A program made the position numbers and the translations under genes. 35,652 bases of DNA from Reyranella massiliensis 521 (GTDB lineage: Bacteria; Pseudomonadota; Alphaproteobacteria; Reyranellales; Reyranellaceae): positions 1 through 35,652 of the forward strand of contig CAMAYC010000041.1 in the NCBI GenBank assembly GCA_945862125.1, in the 5' to 3' direction. Positions 8,436 through 16,197 of the stretch are shown piece after piece. Every line of letters begins with the position of its first letter. The first letter of the stretch is position 1. The notes under the pieces were generated by a model. It made no database searches, was not told the DNA's origin, and worked only from the letters and a program-made list of their open reading frames with translations.

Positions 8436-10064
8436 ATGAGCTCCTACGAATACCGACATTATCCCTATCAGCGGCCACCTGAACTCGACGGCAAGGGCAA
8501 GCGCCGGCCGGTCGTGATCGTTGGCGCGGGGCTTGCCGGCCCGACATTGGCGCTTGCGCTCGCGGTGCGTGGTGTGGCCTCGGTGCTGCTCGACGAAGAC
8601 GACACGGTCAGTAACGGCAGCCGGTCGATCTGCCAGGCCCAGCATAGTCTCGAGACCTGGGACCGTTTCGGCATCGCCCAGCGCATGGTCGACAAGGGCA
8701 TCACTTGGGAGCAGGGCGAAGTCTATCTCCACGACACACCGATCTACCATTTCAACCTGGCGCCCGAGCCCGGCCACAAGTTTCCGGCCTTCGTGAATCT
8801 GCAGCAGTACTATGTCGAGGAATACCTGTTCGACCGCTGCCTTGCCGAGAAGCTGATCGACCTGCGCTTCCGCAACAAGGTGGTGGGCGTCCGGCCGGAC
8901 TCCAGAGGTGTCGTGCTCGACGTGGAGACGCCTGACGGACGCTACAGGCTCGAAGCCGACTGGCTGGTCGCCTGCGACGGCGTGCGCAGCACGGTGCGTC
9001 ACCTGCTCGGCCTGCCGTTCCCTGGCGAAGTCTTCCACGACCAGTTCCTGATCGCCGATATCCGCTTCACAAGCGACCTGCCGAAGGAAAGGCGCTTCTG
9101 GTTCTATCCGTCGTTTCACCCGACCAATTCCGTGCTGTTGCACCGCCAGGCCGACAATGTGCTGCGCGTCGACTTCCAGCTCGGCCGCGATGCTGATCCG
9201 GAGGAGGAGAAGAAGCCGGAGAATGTCGATCGCCGCCTGCGCCAGATGTTCGGCCCCGAGGCGACCTGGGAACATGAATGGTGCAGCGTCTACACCTTTA
9301 CCTGCCGCATGATGGAGCGCTTCGTGCAGGGTCGCGTGATTTTTGCCGGCGATGCCGCCCACGTCGTCTCGCCATTCGGGGCGCGCGGCGGCAACGCGGC
9401 GGTGGCCGATGTCGACAATCTCGCCTGGAAGCTGGCGCGCGTGCTGGACGGAACGTCGCCGGCCGCGCTGCTGGATAGCTACTGCAGCGAACGCCGCGCC
9501 GCGGCGCAAGAGAACATTCTGAATTCGACCCGCAGCACCGATTTCATCACGCCCAAGTTCCCGGCCTCGCGTGCCTTTCGCGATGCCACGCTGGCGCTGG
9601 CGCGGGAGTTCCCGTTCGCCCGGTCGCTCGTCAACAGCGGCCGGCTCTCGGTGCCGACAATCCAGCCGGGCTCATCCATCGATACGCCTGAAGGCGACAC
9701 CGATTGGCTTCGGGGGCCGGCTCCCGGGACGGCGATGGTCGATGCGCCCGTGGTCAATGGCCGCGGCGGCTTCCTGGTCGATCATGTCGGGCCCGGTTTC
9801 ACGCTGATCTCCTTTGCTGCCCGCGCCGTCGATCTGCCCGAGCTGCCGGCGGGAGTGACGGGCGTGATGGTGGCGCGTGAGGGTTCCGCCCCCTCAGGCT
9901 GGACGGCGCTGCAGGATCGTGACGGGCTGTTGCGGCAGCGTTACGACGGCCGCGCCGGCACGGCTTACCTGATTCGCCCGGATCGCTATGTCGCGGCGCG
10001 CTGGCGCCGGCCCGACGCCAGGGAGTTGGCGGCGGCGTTGCGGCGTGCGACGGGCCACGGTTGA
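8436..10064 (+). CDS. FAD-dependent aromatic-ring-type monooxygenase (MhpA/PheA-like)
   Basis: This 542-residue class A flavoprotein hydroxylase inserts one oxygen atom into an organic, usually phenolic, substrate using NAD(P)H. Motifs: Rossmann GAGLAG (30-35), the internal DG block around VACDGVRSTVRHLLG, and the GD block VIFAGDAAHVVSPFGARGG that contacts FAD ribose. About 170 residues follow this last block, consistent with the thioredoxin-like C-terminal domain of MhpA and phenol hydroxylases. The ATG at 8436 has GGAAGA just upstream inside a dyad; longer in-frame starts would overlap the MBL gene. The MBL gene ends 25 bases before it and DUF2783 starts 11 bases after it, so the three are probably co-transcribed. 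Substrate unknown. Confidence 0.88.
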   Translation: MSSYEYRHYPYQRPPELDGKGKRRPVVIVGAGLAGPTLALALAVRGVASVLLDEDDTVSNGSRSICQAQHSLETWDRFGIAQRMVDKGITWEQGEVYLHDTPIYHFNLAPEPGHKFPAFVNLQQYYVEEYLFDRCLAEKLIDLRFRNKVVGVRPDSRGVVLDVETPDGRYRLEADWLVACDGVRSTVRHLLGLPFPGEVFHDQFLIADIRFTSDLPKERRFWFYPSFHPTNSVLLHRQADNVLRVDFQLGRDADPEEEKKPENVDRRLRQMFGPEATWEHEWCSVYTFTCRMMERFVQGRVIFAGDAAHVVSPFGARGGNAAVADVDNLAWKLARVLDGTSPAALLDSYCSERRAAAQENILNSTRSTDFITPKFPASRAFRDATLALAREFPFARSLVNSGRLSVPTIQPGSSIDTPEGDTDWLRGPAPGTAMVDAPVVNGRGGFLVDHVGPGFTLISFAARAVDLPELPAGVTGVMVAREGSAPSGWTALQDRDGLLRQRYDGRAGTAYLIRPDRYVAARWRRPDARELAAALRRATGHG

Positions 10065-10075
10065 GGGGGAAGGCA

Positions 10076-10306
10076 ATGGCGGAAGCGGCAACAGGAGCGC
10101 TCCGGCGCACGCTCAATCTCAGGCGGCCCGACGAGGTCTACAACGCCATCATCGACGCGCACCGCGACCTGGATGACGACCAGTGCCGAGCCTTCGATGC
10201 CGGATTGATCCTGCTGCTTGCCAACCATGTCGGCGATGCCGATGTCATCGCGGAGGCGCTGGCCGCCGCCCGCCTGTCGTTGAATGGAGGCTCCTGTGCC
10301 GACTGA
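10076..10306 (+). CDS. Small DUF2783-like protein
   Basis: This 76-residue soluble protein has no signal peptide or membrane segment. It reads as two helices around a conserved-looking core: DEVYNAIIDAHRDLDDDQCR, then LILLLANHVGDADVIAEAL. That pattern matches what I remember of DUF2783, a family of unknown function that I recall sitting beside FAD monooxygenases and MBL-fold proteins, as here. The ATG at 10076 follows a strong AGGGGGAAGG; an in-frame TTG at 10061 is less likely. Its end overlaps the GNAT gene by 11 bases. A role as accessory subunit of the neighbouring monooxygenase is inference from context. Confidence 0.7.
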   Translation: MAEAATGALRRTLNLRRPDEVYNAIIDAHRDLDDDQCRAFDAGLILLLANHVGDADVIAEALAAARLSLNGGSCAD

Positions 10307-10787
10307 GCCGGCGCCTGTCGTCGTCCGCCCCGCCACCGTCGACGATGTCGATCTTCTTCATCGATTCTCGGTCGATCTTGCGACTTACGAGGACGAGCCT
10401 GACGCCGTCACCTCGACGCCCCAGACGCTGGCCCGCGACGGATTCGGCGCCGATCCCAAGTTCGCGGCCCTGATCGCCGAACGTGGCGGCGTGCCCGTCG
10501 GCTTCGCGATGTACACTTTCAATTACTCGGTCTGGACCGCGGCGCGCGGCATCTTCATCGAGGATATCTGGGTCGTGCCCGAGGAACGCCGTGGCGGCGT
10601 CGCCCGCGCGCTGATGGTGATGTTGGCCCGTGAGTGTGCCGCCAAAGGTTTTAAGCGCATCGATCTCAACGTGCTCGACTGGAATCCGGCACGCGGCTTC
10701 TACGAACGCATCGGTTTCCGCTGGATTCGCAACTGGCAGCCCTATCGCCTCAGCGGCGAGGCGCTGACGGCGCTCGCTGCTTCTTAG
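10296..10787 (+). CDS. GNAT-family N-acetyltransferase, diamine-acetyltransferase-like
   Basis: This 163-residue acetyl-CoA-dependent N-acetyltransferase shows the GNAT core: motif D/A with IFIEDIWVVPEERRGGVARA (beta4, then the pyrophosphate-binding R/GxGxA-like loop RRGGVA), and motif B with NVLDWNPARGFYERIGF. The ordering and the IEDIWV strand are like spermidine/spermine (SSAT) acetyltransferases. I favour the GTG at 10296, since GGAGG sits five bases upstream. An ATG at 10284 in the same frame would give 167 residues but has no clear ribosome site. Either choice overlaps the end of the DUF2783 gene, suggesting coupling. It converges with the thioesterase gene, leaving four bases between stops. 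The true amine substrate is unknown. Confidence 0.85.
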   Translation: MPTEPAPVVVRPATVDDVDLLHRFSVDLATYEDEPDAVTSTPQTLARDGFGADPKFAALIAERGGVPVGFAMYTFNYSVWTAARGIFIEDIWVVPEERRGGVARALMVMLARECAAKGFKRIDLNVLDWNPARGFYERIGFRWIRNWQPYRLSGEALTALAAS

Positions 10788-10791
10788 TCCG

Positions 10792-11310
10792 CTACTTCTT
10801 CTTCGAAAGACTCATGATTCGGCCGGCCTTGGCCGGCTTGGGCAGCAACTGGTGGGTTGCCCACAAAAGGTCCAGGCGCGCGGTCACCGGCACCGGCCAG
10901 GGCGCGGAGCGGCGCGAGGCGTAGTCGATGTTCATCACGATGGTTTCGTTGGTCGCCGCCAGGTAGCCCTGCTCGCCGTGGAACATCTCGTGGAAGAGAT
11001 GGACCTTCTTGGCATCGCGCGCGAGAAGCTGGGTGGCAAAGCGCATGGGCGCGCCTTCCTTCATCTCGCGATCGTAGGTGACATGGGTTTCGAGCACGAA
11101 CGTCATGCCGAGCTTGCCATCGACGTAGCGCCGGCCCAGCCCCATGTTGCGCATGAAGGCGCCCGAGGCCTGGTCGAAGGCCGTGACATAGAAGGCTACG
11201 TTCATGTGGCCGTTCCAGTCGACCCATTCCGGCAACACGGTCGAGCGATGCGTGTCGAGCGGCGCTGAGGTGACGAGTTCCGGGAGTTCGTAGGGCAGTG
11301 ACTCGAGCAT
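10792..11310 (-). CDS. Hotdog-fold acyl-CoA thioesterase, second of a tandem pair
   Basis: This 172-residue 4HBT-type hotdog protein probably hydrolyses an acyl-CoA thioester. The N-terminal block WVDWNGHMNVAFYVTAFDQA contains the Asp and the NGHMN turn of this family, and THVTYDREMKEG is the central strand region. I recall similar blocks in betainyl-CoA/carnitine-pathway thioesterases, which makes such substrates possible but unproved. It lies five bases after a paralogue that is strikingly similar from start to end (APLDxHR, DWNGHMNV, GMTFVLE, HVTYDRE, NIDYASRRSAPWP), an evident tandem duplication. The frame is open far upstream through two other genes; the ATG at 11310 matches the paralogue's start. 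It ends in a Lys-rich tail (LSKKK). Confidence 0.87.
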   Translation of the reverse strand: MLESLPYELPELVTSAPLDTHRSTVLPEWVDWNGHMNVAFYVTAFDQASGAFMRNMGLGRRYVDGKLGMTFVLETHVTYDREMKEGAPMRFATQLLARDAKKVHLFHEMFHGEQGYLAATNETIVMNIDYASRRSAPWPVPVTARLDLLWATHQLLPKPAKAGRIMSLSKKK

Positions 11311-11315
11311 GAGCG

Positions 11316-11828
11316 CTACTTCTTCTTGATGCCGATGAGACGGCCGGCCTGTGGGGGCTTGGGCAGGGAGGCGTGTGCCGCCGCCAGTCGCTCGATGCGT
11401 TCCATGGCGAAGTCGGGCCACGGCGCGGACCGGCGGCTCGCGTAGTCTATATTCATCAGCATGAGTTCGTTGGTGGCGGCGAGGTACCCCTCTTCGGCAT
11501 GATACATGGTGTGGATGTAGTGGATGCGCTTGGCATCGTGGTCGAGGATCTGAGTGGTGATCCTGAGCGCATCGCCCTCCTTGACCTCGCGGTCGTAGGT
11601 GACGTGCGCCTCGAGCACAAAAGTCATGCCGATTTTGTCGCGCGTGTATTCGAAACCACAGGCGAACTGCTGGCAGAGCGTGTCGGTCGCCTGATCGAAA
11701 GCCACGACGTAGTAGCCGACGTTCATGTGGCCGTTCCAGTCGATCCAGTCCGGCTTGACGGTGGCGCGGTGACGATCGAGCGGCGCGCTCAGATCGAGTT
11801 CGATCATGGGGTAGGGGGCCGATCTCAT
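11316..11828 (-). CDS. Hotdog-fold acyl-CoA thioesterase, first of a tandem pair
   Basis: This 170-residue paralogue of the gene just downstream shares DWNGHMNVGYYVVAFDQA, IGMTFVLEAHVTYDREVKEG and NIDYASRRSAPWP. The presumed catalytic Asp (DWNGHMN) is present. The start is uncertain: the ATG at 11828 gives a protein that lines up with the paralogue's N-terminus, while a TTG at 11867 has GAAGAGAA upstream, and an ATG at 11807 is also in frame. The gene follows the MFS transporter by 57 bases. The two copies differ mostly in the segment after DWNGHMN (LCQQFACGFEYTRDK against FMRNMGLGRRYVDGK), a region likely to shape the acyl pocket, so the pair may have diverged in substrate or form a heteromer. 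Substrate unknown. Confidence 0.86.
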   Translation of the reverse strand: MRSAPYPMIELDLSAPLDRHRATVKPDWIDWNGHMNVGYYVVAFDQATDTLCQQFACGFEYTRDKIGMTFVLEAHVTYDREVKEGDALRITTQILDHDAKRIHYIHTMYHAEEGYLAATNELMLMNIDYASRRSAPWPDFAMERIERLAAAHASLPKPPQAGRLIGIKKK

Positions 11829-11885
11829 GCGGGGCGGACCGTAGCGAACGTACCTGCCGACGTGCAAGTTCTCTTCGATGCCGGT

Positions 11886-13139
11886 TCAGGCACGGCCGGC
11901 CGATGCGCCGCTCCGGCGGGCGCCTTCGTACCAGCGCGACATGAGTTCGATGGCAATCCAGGTCAGGATCGAGCAGCCCAGCAGGGCGTAGAGTGCATTG
12001 TGCCAGCCGACATGGTCGACGATCAGCGCGAACAACGCCGGTGAAAACGCATTCACCAGCAGGATCGGAGTGGCGATCAGGCCGAGCACCGTGCCGTAGC
12101 CCTTGGTGCCGAACAGCGCGAGCGGCACGGCGCCGCGCACGATCGTGATCACGCCCTGCGAGGCACCCAGCAGCAGGGTGAAGGTGACAAGCAGCCAGAA
12201 TTGGCCGCGCGCCAGCATCAGCAGCAGCAGCGCCGGCGGCAGGACGCCGATGGCGATGCGCGCAATCGTCATGGCCCTGAGGTTCTTGCCGAAAAAAATC
12301 TCGACCAGGCGGCCGCCGAACTGGCCGTGGCCCTTGAGCGAGGCGACCCACACCGCCGTGGCCCCGGCCAGGCCCGCCGCCTCGAGCAGCGGCACGAGCT
12401 GCAGCGACACCACGCCGAAGACGAACCCGTTGAGCGACATGATGAGGGCGAACAGGGCGATGCCGACCACGCGCAGGCGACCTTCCAGGGCAGGACCGTC
12501 CTGCGTTCGCTCCGGTGTCGCGGCGGCCGCCGCTTCCGTCGCCGTCTGGCGCCGCGAGAGGCCAAGCCAGTTGAGGGGCAGGCAGACGGCGAGGTTGATG
12601 GCGGCGAAGATCAGCAGCGTGCCGCGCCAGCCATAGGCCGAATTGAGGTAGTGGCCGATCACCCAGAACACCGTCGAGGCGTAGGCGCCGTAGAGGGTGA
12701 GGTAGGAGATGGCCGCACGTCCGCGGCTCGGCACGGCCTGAACCAGGGCGGCGAAGGCGGCATCGTAGAGGCAGCAGCGCATGCCGACGCCGATCACCAG
12801 CCAGGCCGCGAAGTAGGTTGCCACGTCGCGAACCTGCGACAGGCCGAGCAGGCCCGCCGAGACGATCACGGTGCCGATCGACATCACCGAGCGGGCGCCG
12901 ATACGGTCGATCAGCCGACCGACCCAGGTCGAGATCAGCCCCATCGTCACCAGGGCGACGCTGAAGCCCAGGAAGATCGTGCTGATGCCCCAGCCGGTCT
13001 CGGCCGCGATCGGCTTGGCCAGCACGCCCAGGCAATAGTAGCTCGTGCCCCACGCGGTGATCTGCGTGATGCCGAGCGCGTTGACGGCGACGACAAGCGG
13101 GTCGTTGCGCCATCGCCGCCAGCCGGTTTGGTCGCTCAT
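11886..13139 (-). CDS. Major facilitator superfamily transporter
   Basis: This inner-membrane secondary transporter has 417 residues and about twelve hydrophobic segments. The loop between helices 2 and 3 reads GRLIDRIGARSVM, which fits the MFS G-x-L-x-D-R-x-G-x-R motif. A charged central loop (about 195-215, ATEAAAAATPERTQDG) separates the two six-helix halves. The N-terminus WGTSYYCLGVLAKPIAAETG resembles the oxalate/monocarboxylate-type MFS group, but that is a weak resemblance. The start ATG at 13139 overlaps the hydrolase stop as ATGA, so the two are translationally coupled. With the hydrolase upstream and the thioesterases downstream, export or uptake of an organic acid or ester is plausible but not shown. 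Confidence 0.9.
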   Translation of the reverse strand: MSDQTGWRRWRNDPLVVAVNALGITQITAWGTSYYCLGVLAKPIAAETGWGISTIFLGFSVALVTMGLISTWVGRLIDRIGARSVMSIGTVIVSAGLLGLSQVRDVATYFAAWLVIGVGMRCCLYDAAFAALVQAVPSRGRAAISYLTLYGAYASTVFWVIGHYLNSAYGWRGTLLIFAAINLAVCLPLNWLGLSRRQTATEAAAAATPERTQDGPALEGRLRVVGIALFALIMSLNGFVFGVVSLQLVPLLEAAGLAGATAVWVASLKGHGQFGGRLVEIFFGKNLRAMTIARIAIGVLPPALLLLMLARGQFWLLVTFTLLLGASQGVITIVRGAVPLALFGTKGYGTVLGLIATPILLVNAFSPALFALIVDHVGWHNALYALLGCSILTWIAIELMSRWYEGARRSGASAGRA

Positions 13140-13858
13140 CGCCGGATCTCCAGCAGCTCGCGCGCCACGAGGTCGGGCGCGGAGAGGATGCAGTTGTGGC
13201 CGGCCTCGATCGGCCTGTAGCGAATGTGAGGCATCGCCTGGACCTTCTCATGCATGCCGGCCGACACCGGATAGCGCGGCCTGGTGCAGGCTATGTAGGT
13301 CATCGGCCGGCCGTTGCCGGCGGGATGGAACAGGCGGATCGGCTTGGTGTAGCAGGCGAGTGGATGCGGCGTGAGCTGCCGGTGCGTCCAGGCGGCAAGC
13401 TCGGGATCGTCGATGATGAGGCTGCCGACCGGCGCGAAGGGCAGGACCTCGGTGCCGTCGACGATCTTCACCAGCTTCTTACGTTTGGCCACGATCTCGG
13501 CCGGGATGCGGCCGAAGATCGACTGGCCATCCTGCGCGATGCCGCCGTCGATGATCACCAGATGGCCGATGCGCTCCGGCACGCGGTCGGTGGTGAGGCT
13601 GGCGATCAGGCTGCCGAAGCTGTGGCCGACCAGCACGACCTCGCGCAGGTCTTCCGCCTCGAGATAGTCGATCGTGTCCGCCAATAGAACGTCGTTGTCG
13701 ACCTTGGGCGACAGTTCCGAGGCGCGTTCGCCGACGCCGCGAAAGGGCAGCGCGCGGACGTCGTGTCCTTCAGCGGAGAGGCGCTCGACGACGAACTTCC
13801 AAGTCCAGGCGCCCATCCAGGCACCGGGCAGGCAGACATATGTACGAGGTTGGGTCAT
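13136..13858 (-). CDS. Alpha/beta hydrolase, EstC/salicylate-esterase-like
   Basis: This 240-residue soluble serine hydrolase has the nucleophile elbow GHSFG with Ser80, an N-terminal oxyanion region CLPGAWMGAWTW (9-20), and a late GHNCILSAPD block carrying the catalytic His. The PGAW/MGAW start and the short length match the hydroxynitrile-lyase/EstC/methyl-salicylate-esterase group of the fold, whose members cleave small esters. The ATG at 13858 directly follows the ankyrin stop with no gap (TGA then ATG). The stop overlaps the MFS start by four bases. No signal peptide. The substrate is unknown; linkage to a transporter and thioesterases suggests catabolism of an imported ester. Confidence 0.87.
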   Translation of the reverse strand: MTQPRTYVCLPGAWMGAWTWKFVVERLSAEGHDVRALPFRGVGERASELSPKVDNDVLLADTIDYLEAEDLREVVLVGHSFGSLIASLTTDRVPERIGHLVIIDGGIAQDGQSIFGRIPAEIVAKRKKLVKIVDGTEVLPFAPVGSLIIDDPELAAWTHRQLTPHPLACYTKPIRLFHPAGNGRPMTYIACTRPRYPVSAGMHEKVQAMPHIRYRPIEAGHNCILSAPDLVARELLEIRR

Positions 13859-14437
13859 TCAGCGGCCGCCCGCAGCTTCGAGAATCGCCACGATCTCGCG
13901 GTGGCCGCGCTGGTGGGCGTGGGCCAGCGGCGTGAGGCCTTGTTTGTCGGCGAGATTGACGTCGGCCTTGTGGGCGACCAGCAGGCGCGTGATCTCGATA
14001 TAGGTCGCGCTGCCGTTGCCCAGGATCACCGTCTCGAGCAGGGCGGTCCAGCCGAGCCGGTTGACATGGTTCACATCGATCCCAGTCTTCAGCAGCTCGC
14101 GTACCGTCTCGACATGGCCGTGATGGCAGGCCGGGATCAGCGCCGTGCCACCGTAGCGGTTGGTGCTCTTGAGGTCGGCGCCCGCCTGCAGGGTGAGCTT
14201 CAGGATTTCCAGCCGTCCCTCGGCGCCGGCCAGCAGAAAGGCGCTGTCGAGATTCTCGTCCTGTGCGTTGACGCTGGCGCCGGCGGCGATCAGGCGCCGC
14301 GCCGTCTCGACGTCGTTGCGGCGCGTGGCGTCGATCAGGGCGCGGTCGTCAGCGGAGAGGGATGGGGCGGAAGGAGATTGAGCAGGCACGACGCCACTCC
14401 ATAGCAGAACGACAAGTGCAAGGAACACAGCCCGCAT
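13859..14437 (-). CDS. Secreted ankyrin-repeat protein
   Basis: This 192-residue protein has a Sec signal peptide (MRA, hydrophobic core LALVVLLWSGV, likely cleavage near VPAQ) and about five ankyrin repeats. Repeat signatures include the ARRLIAAGASVNAQDENL, LKLTLQAGADL, TALIPACHHGHVETVRELL, ITRLLVAHKADVNLADKQG and TPLAHAHQRGHREIVAILE stretches. Ankyrin repeats bind proteins, so a periplasmic binding or inhibitor role is reasonable, but nothing in the sequence identifies a partner. The ATG at 14437 has GGGAG about seven bases upstream. It heads a five-gene minus-strand run (ankyrin, hydrolase, MFS, two thioesterases) and is divergent from the CurA-type gene across 51 bases. Confidence 0.88.
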   Translation of the reverse strand: MRAVFLALVVLLWSGVVPAQSPSAPSLSADDRALIDATRRNDVETARRLIAAGASVNAQDENLDSAFLLAGAEGRLEILKLTLQAGADLKSTNRYGGTALIPACHHGHVETVRELLKTGIDVNHVNRLGWTALLETVILGNGSATYIEITRLLVAHKADVNLADKQGLTPLAHAHQRGHREIVAILEAAGGR

Positions 14438-14488
14438 CGTTTCTCCCTTTCCGACATGCTAGCGTGACGGAAACCAACGGAGGATGCC

Positions 14489-15511
14489 ATGGCCACCAAC
14501 CGCCGCGTGTTGCTTAAGTCGCGCCCCGAGGGCGAGCCGACCCACGCCAATTTCGATGTGGTAGAGCACCCGATCCCCGAACCCAAGGACGGCCAGTATC
14601 TCTCGCGTACCATCTGGATGTCGCTCGATCCCTACATGCGCGGCCGCATGGCCGAGACCAAGGGTTACGCCGCCAACGTCAACCTAGGCGATGCCATGGT
14701 CGGCGGCACGGTCGGCCAGGTCGTGAAATCGAAGAACCCGCGGTTCAAGGAAGGCGACTACGTCGTCGAGTATGCCGGCTGGCAGAGCTACGCCGTGTCC
14801 GATGGCACGATGAGCATGAAGCTCGATCCCAGCGCCGCGCCGCTGTCGCTGGCTCTCTCCGTGCTCGGCATGCCGGGCATGACGGCCTGGTGGGGCTTGA
14901 TGCAGATCGGCAAGCCCAAGGCGGGCGAGACCGTCGTCGTCTCCGCGGCCTCGGGCGCCGTCGGCTCGGTCGTGGGCCAGCTCGCCAAGCTGCACGGCTG
15001 CCGCGCGGTCGGCCTCGCCGGCGGCAAGGACAAGTGCGACTACGTCGTGAAGGAACTGGGCTTCGATGCCTGCGTCGACTATCGCGCGGCCGGCGCCAAC
15101 CTCTTCAAGGAGATCCGCGCCGCGGCGCCCAAGGGCATCGACGTCTATTTCGAGAATGTCGGGGGCGCCGTTCAGGCCGCCGTCGTGCCGCAGCTCAACG
15201 ATTTTGCCCGCGTGCCTCTGTGCGGACTGATCTCGCAATACAACGAGATGCAGATGAACCCCGGTCCCGACTGGCGCCTGCTGCTGGTCAAGCGCGCGAC
15301 CGTGACCGGCTTCATCGTGTCGGACCACTTCGGCCAGATGGAGGGCTTCTGGAAGGAAGTGCCCGCCGCGGTGAAGGCCGGCAAGATCAAGTACCGCGAG
15401 GACATCGTGCAGGGCATCGAGAATGCGCCGGAGGCCTTCATGGGCCTGCTCAAGGGCCGGAACTTCGGCAAGCTGCTGGTGCAGGTCGCCGAAGATCCGA
15501 CGCGGAAGTAG
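14489..15511 (+). CDS. CurA/YncB-type NADPH-dependent medium-chain reductase
   Basis: This 340-residue zinc-free member of the MDR superfamily, leukotriene-B4-dehydrogenase/CurA branch, reduces alpha,beta-unsaturated ketones or aldehydes with NADPH. Evidence: the N-terminal SLDPYMRGRM block of this branch, the cofactor loop VVSAASGAVGSVVGQLAKL (AxxGxxG), the acceptor motif VGLAGGKDKCDYVVKELG (Lys consistent with NADPH phosphate binding), YFENVGG, and LCGLISQYN. No structural or catalytic zinc Cys cluster is seen. The ATG at 14489 follows GGAGG. It ends immediately next to the HdeD-like gene on the opposite strand with no spacing. It probably serves general detoxification of reactive carbonyls and is not obviously tied to its neighbours. 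Confidence 0.92.
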   Translation: MATNRRVLLKSRPEGEPTHANFDVVEHPIPEPKDGQYLSRTIWMSLDPYMRGRMAETKGYAANVNLGDAMVGGTVGQVVKSKNPRFKEGDYVVEYAGWQSYAVSDGTMSMKLDPSAAPLSLALSVLGMPGMTAWWGLMQIGKPKAGETVVVSAASGAVGSVVGQLAKLHGCRAVGLAGGKDKCDYVVKELGFDACVDYRAAGANLFKEIRAAAPKGIDVYFENVGGAVQAAVVPQLNDFARVPLCGLISQYNEMQMNPGPDWRLLLVKRATVTGFIVSDHFGQMEGFWKEVPAAVKAGKIKYREDIVQGIENAPEAFMGLLKGRNFGKLLVQVAEDPTRK

Positions 15512-16090
15512 TTACGCCCGCTTCTTGAGCGCCAGGCCCATGGTGATCCAGCCGGCACCGATGAAGATCAGGTCGATGCCGAGGAAGACGCCGAGCACGA
15601 ACAGGCTCGAGGCCGGCCACTGGACGATGATCATGCAGCCCAGGGCGAAGGTGATGACGCCCGACAGCGCGACCCAGGCCCACGGCCCACCGGCGCTCTT
15701 CATCTGGAAGGCGAGGAAGATGCGCAGGATACCGCCGACCGCAAGTGCCACGCCCAGCATCAGCGTGAGGTAGGCTGCCGCGAGCAGCGGGTTCATGATG
15801 GCGATCATGCCGGCGGCGACGTAGAGCACGCCCAGCAGCAGCCAGAACAGGAACTTGCCCCAGCTCTTGACGCCGAAGGCGGCGATGATCTCGGCAACGC
15901 CACCCATCAGCATCATGATGCCGACGACCAGCACGGCGGTTTCCGTGGCGGCAACGACGCTGCCCAGCGCGATGACGCCGGCAACCAGGAAGACCACGCC
16001 GAGGGCAACGATCCAACCCCATTTGCCCCGCAGAGCCTTGAGGCCGTCGGCCAGGTTCTGGGGGCCCGATTTGTCTGCCGTCATGGACAT
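15512..16090 (-). CDS. HdeD/DUF308 family inner-membrane protein
   Basis: This 192-residue integral membrane protein has six hydrophobic segments arranged as three short hairpins (WGWIVALGVVFLVAGVIALG, then LVVGIMMLMGGVAEIIAAF, and so on), the repeat pattern of HdeD/DUF308. HdeD in E. coli belongs to an acid-resistance locus; in most bacteria the family has no assigned function. I chose the ATG at 16090 because GGAGG lies just upstream; the open frame to 16210 lacks support. It converges with the CurA-type gene with zero spacing, and is divergent from the Nudix gene across a region holding two dyads. Confidence 0.9.
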   Translation of the reverse strand: MSMTADKSGPQNLADGLKALRGKWGWIVALGVVFLVAGVIALGSVVAATETAVLVVGIMMLMGGVAEIIAAFGVKSWGKFLFWLLLGVLYVAAGMIAIMNPLLAAAYLTLMLGVALAVGGILRIFLAFQMKSAGGPWAWVALSGVITFALGCMIIVQWPASSLFVLGVFLGIDLIFIGAGWITMGLALKKRA

Positions 16091-16103
16091 GGTGTCCTCC
16101 TTC

Positions 16104-16136
16104 AGTGCGAAACGCACTTGCCGAGAATACACTCGG
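16104..16136. promoter_or_regulatory. Two adjacent dyads in a divergent promoter region
   Basis: AGTGCG-AAA-CGCACT (16104-16118) is a perfect 6-bp-arm dyad. CCGAG-AATACA-CTCGG (16121-16136) is a 5-bp-arm dyad two bases later. They sit between the divergent HdeD-like and Nudix genes, 14 bases from the HdeD-like start, where a repressor could block that gene. No regulator can be named. Confidence 0.4.
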
Positions 16137-16197
16137 TCGATGACTCTGTCGCCGGTTGTATGGGAAGCTCGCCATCTCACGGAGACAACGGATACAA

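Noticed and set aside
10792-13251. An uninterrupted minus-strand frame of more than 800 codons
   Set aside because: Only its last 172 codons are the thioesterase. The rest runs through the MFS and first thioesterase genes in another frame and has the Arg/Pro-rich look of a high-GC shadow.
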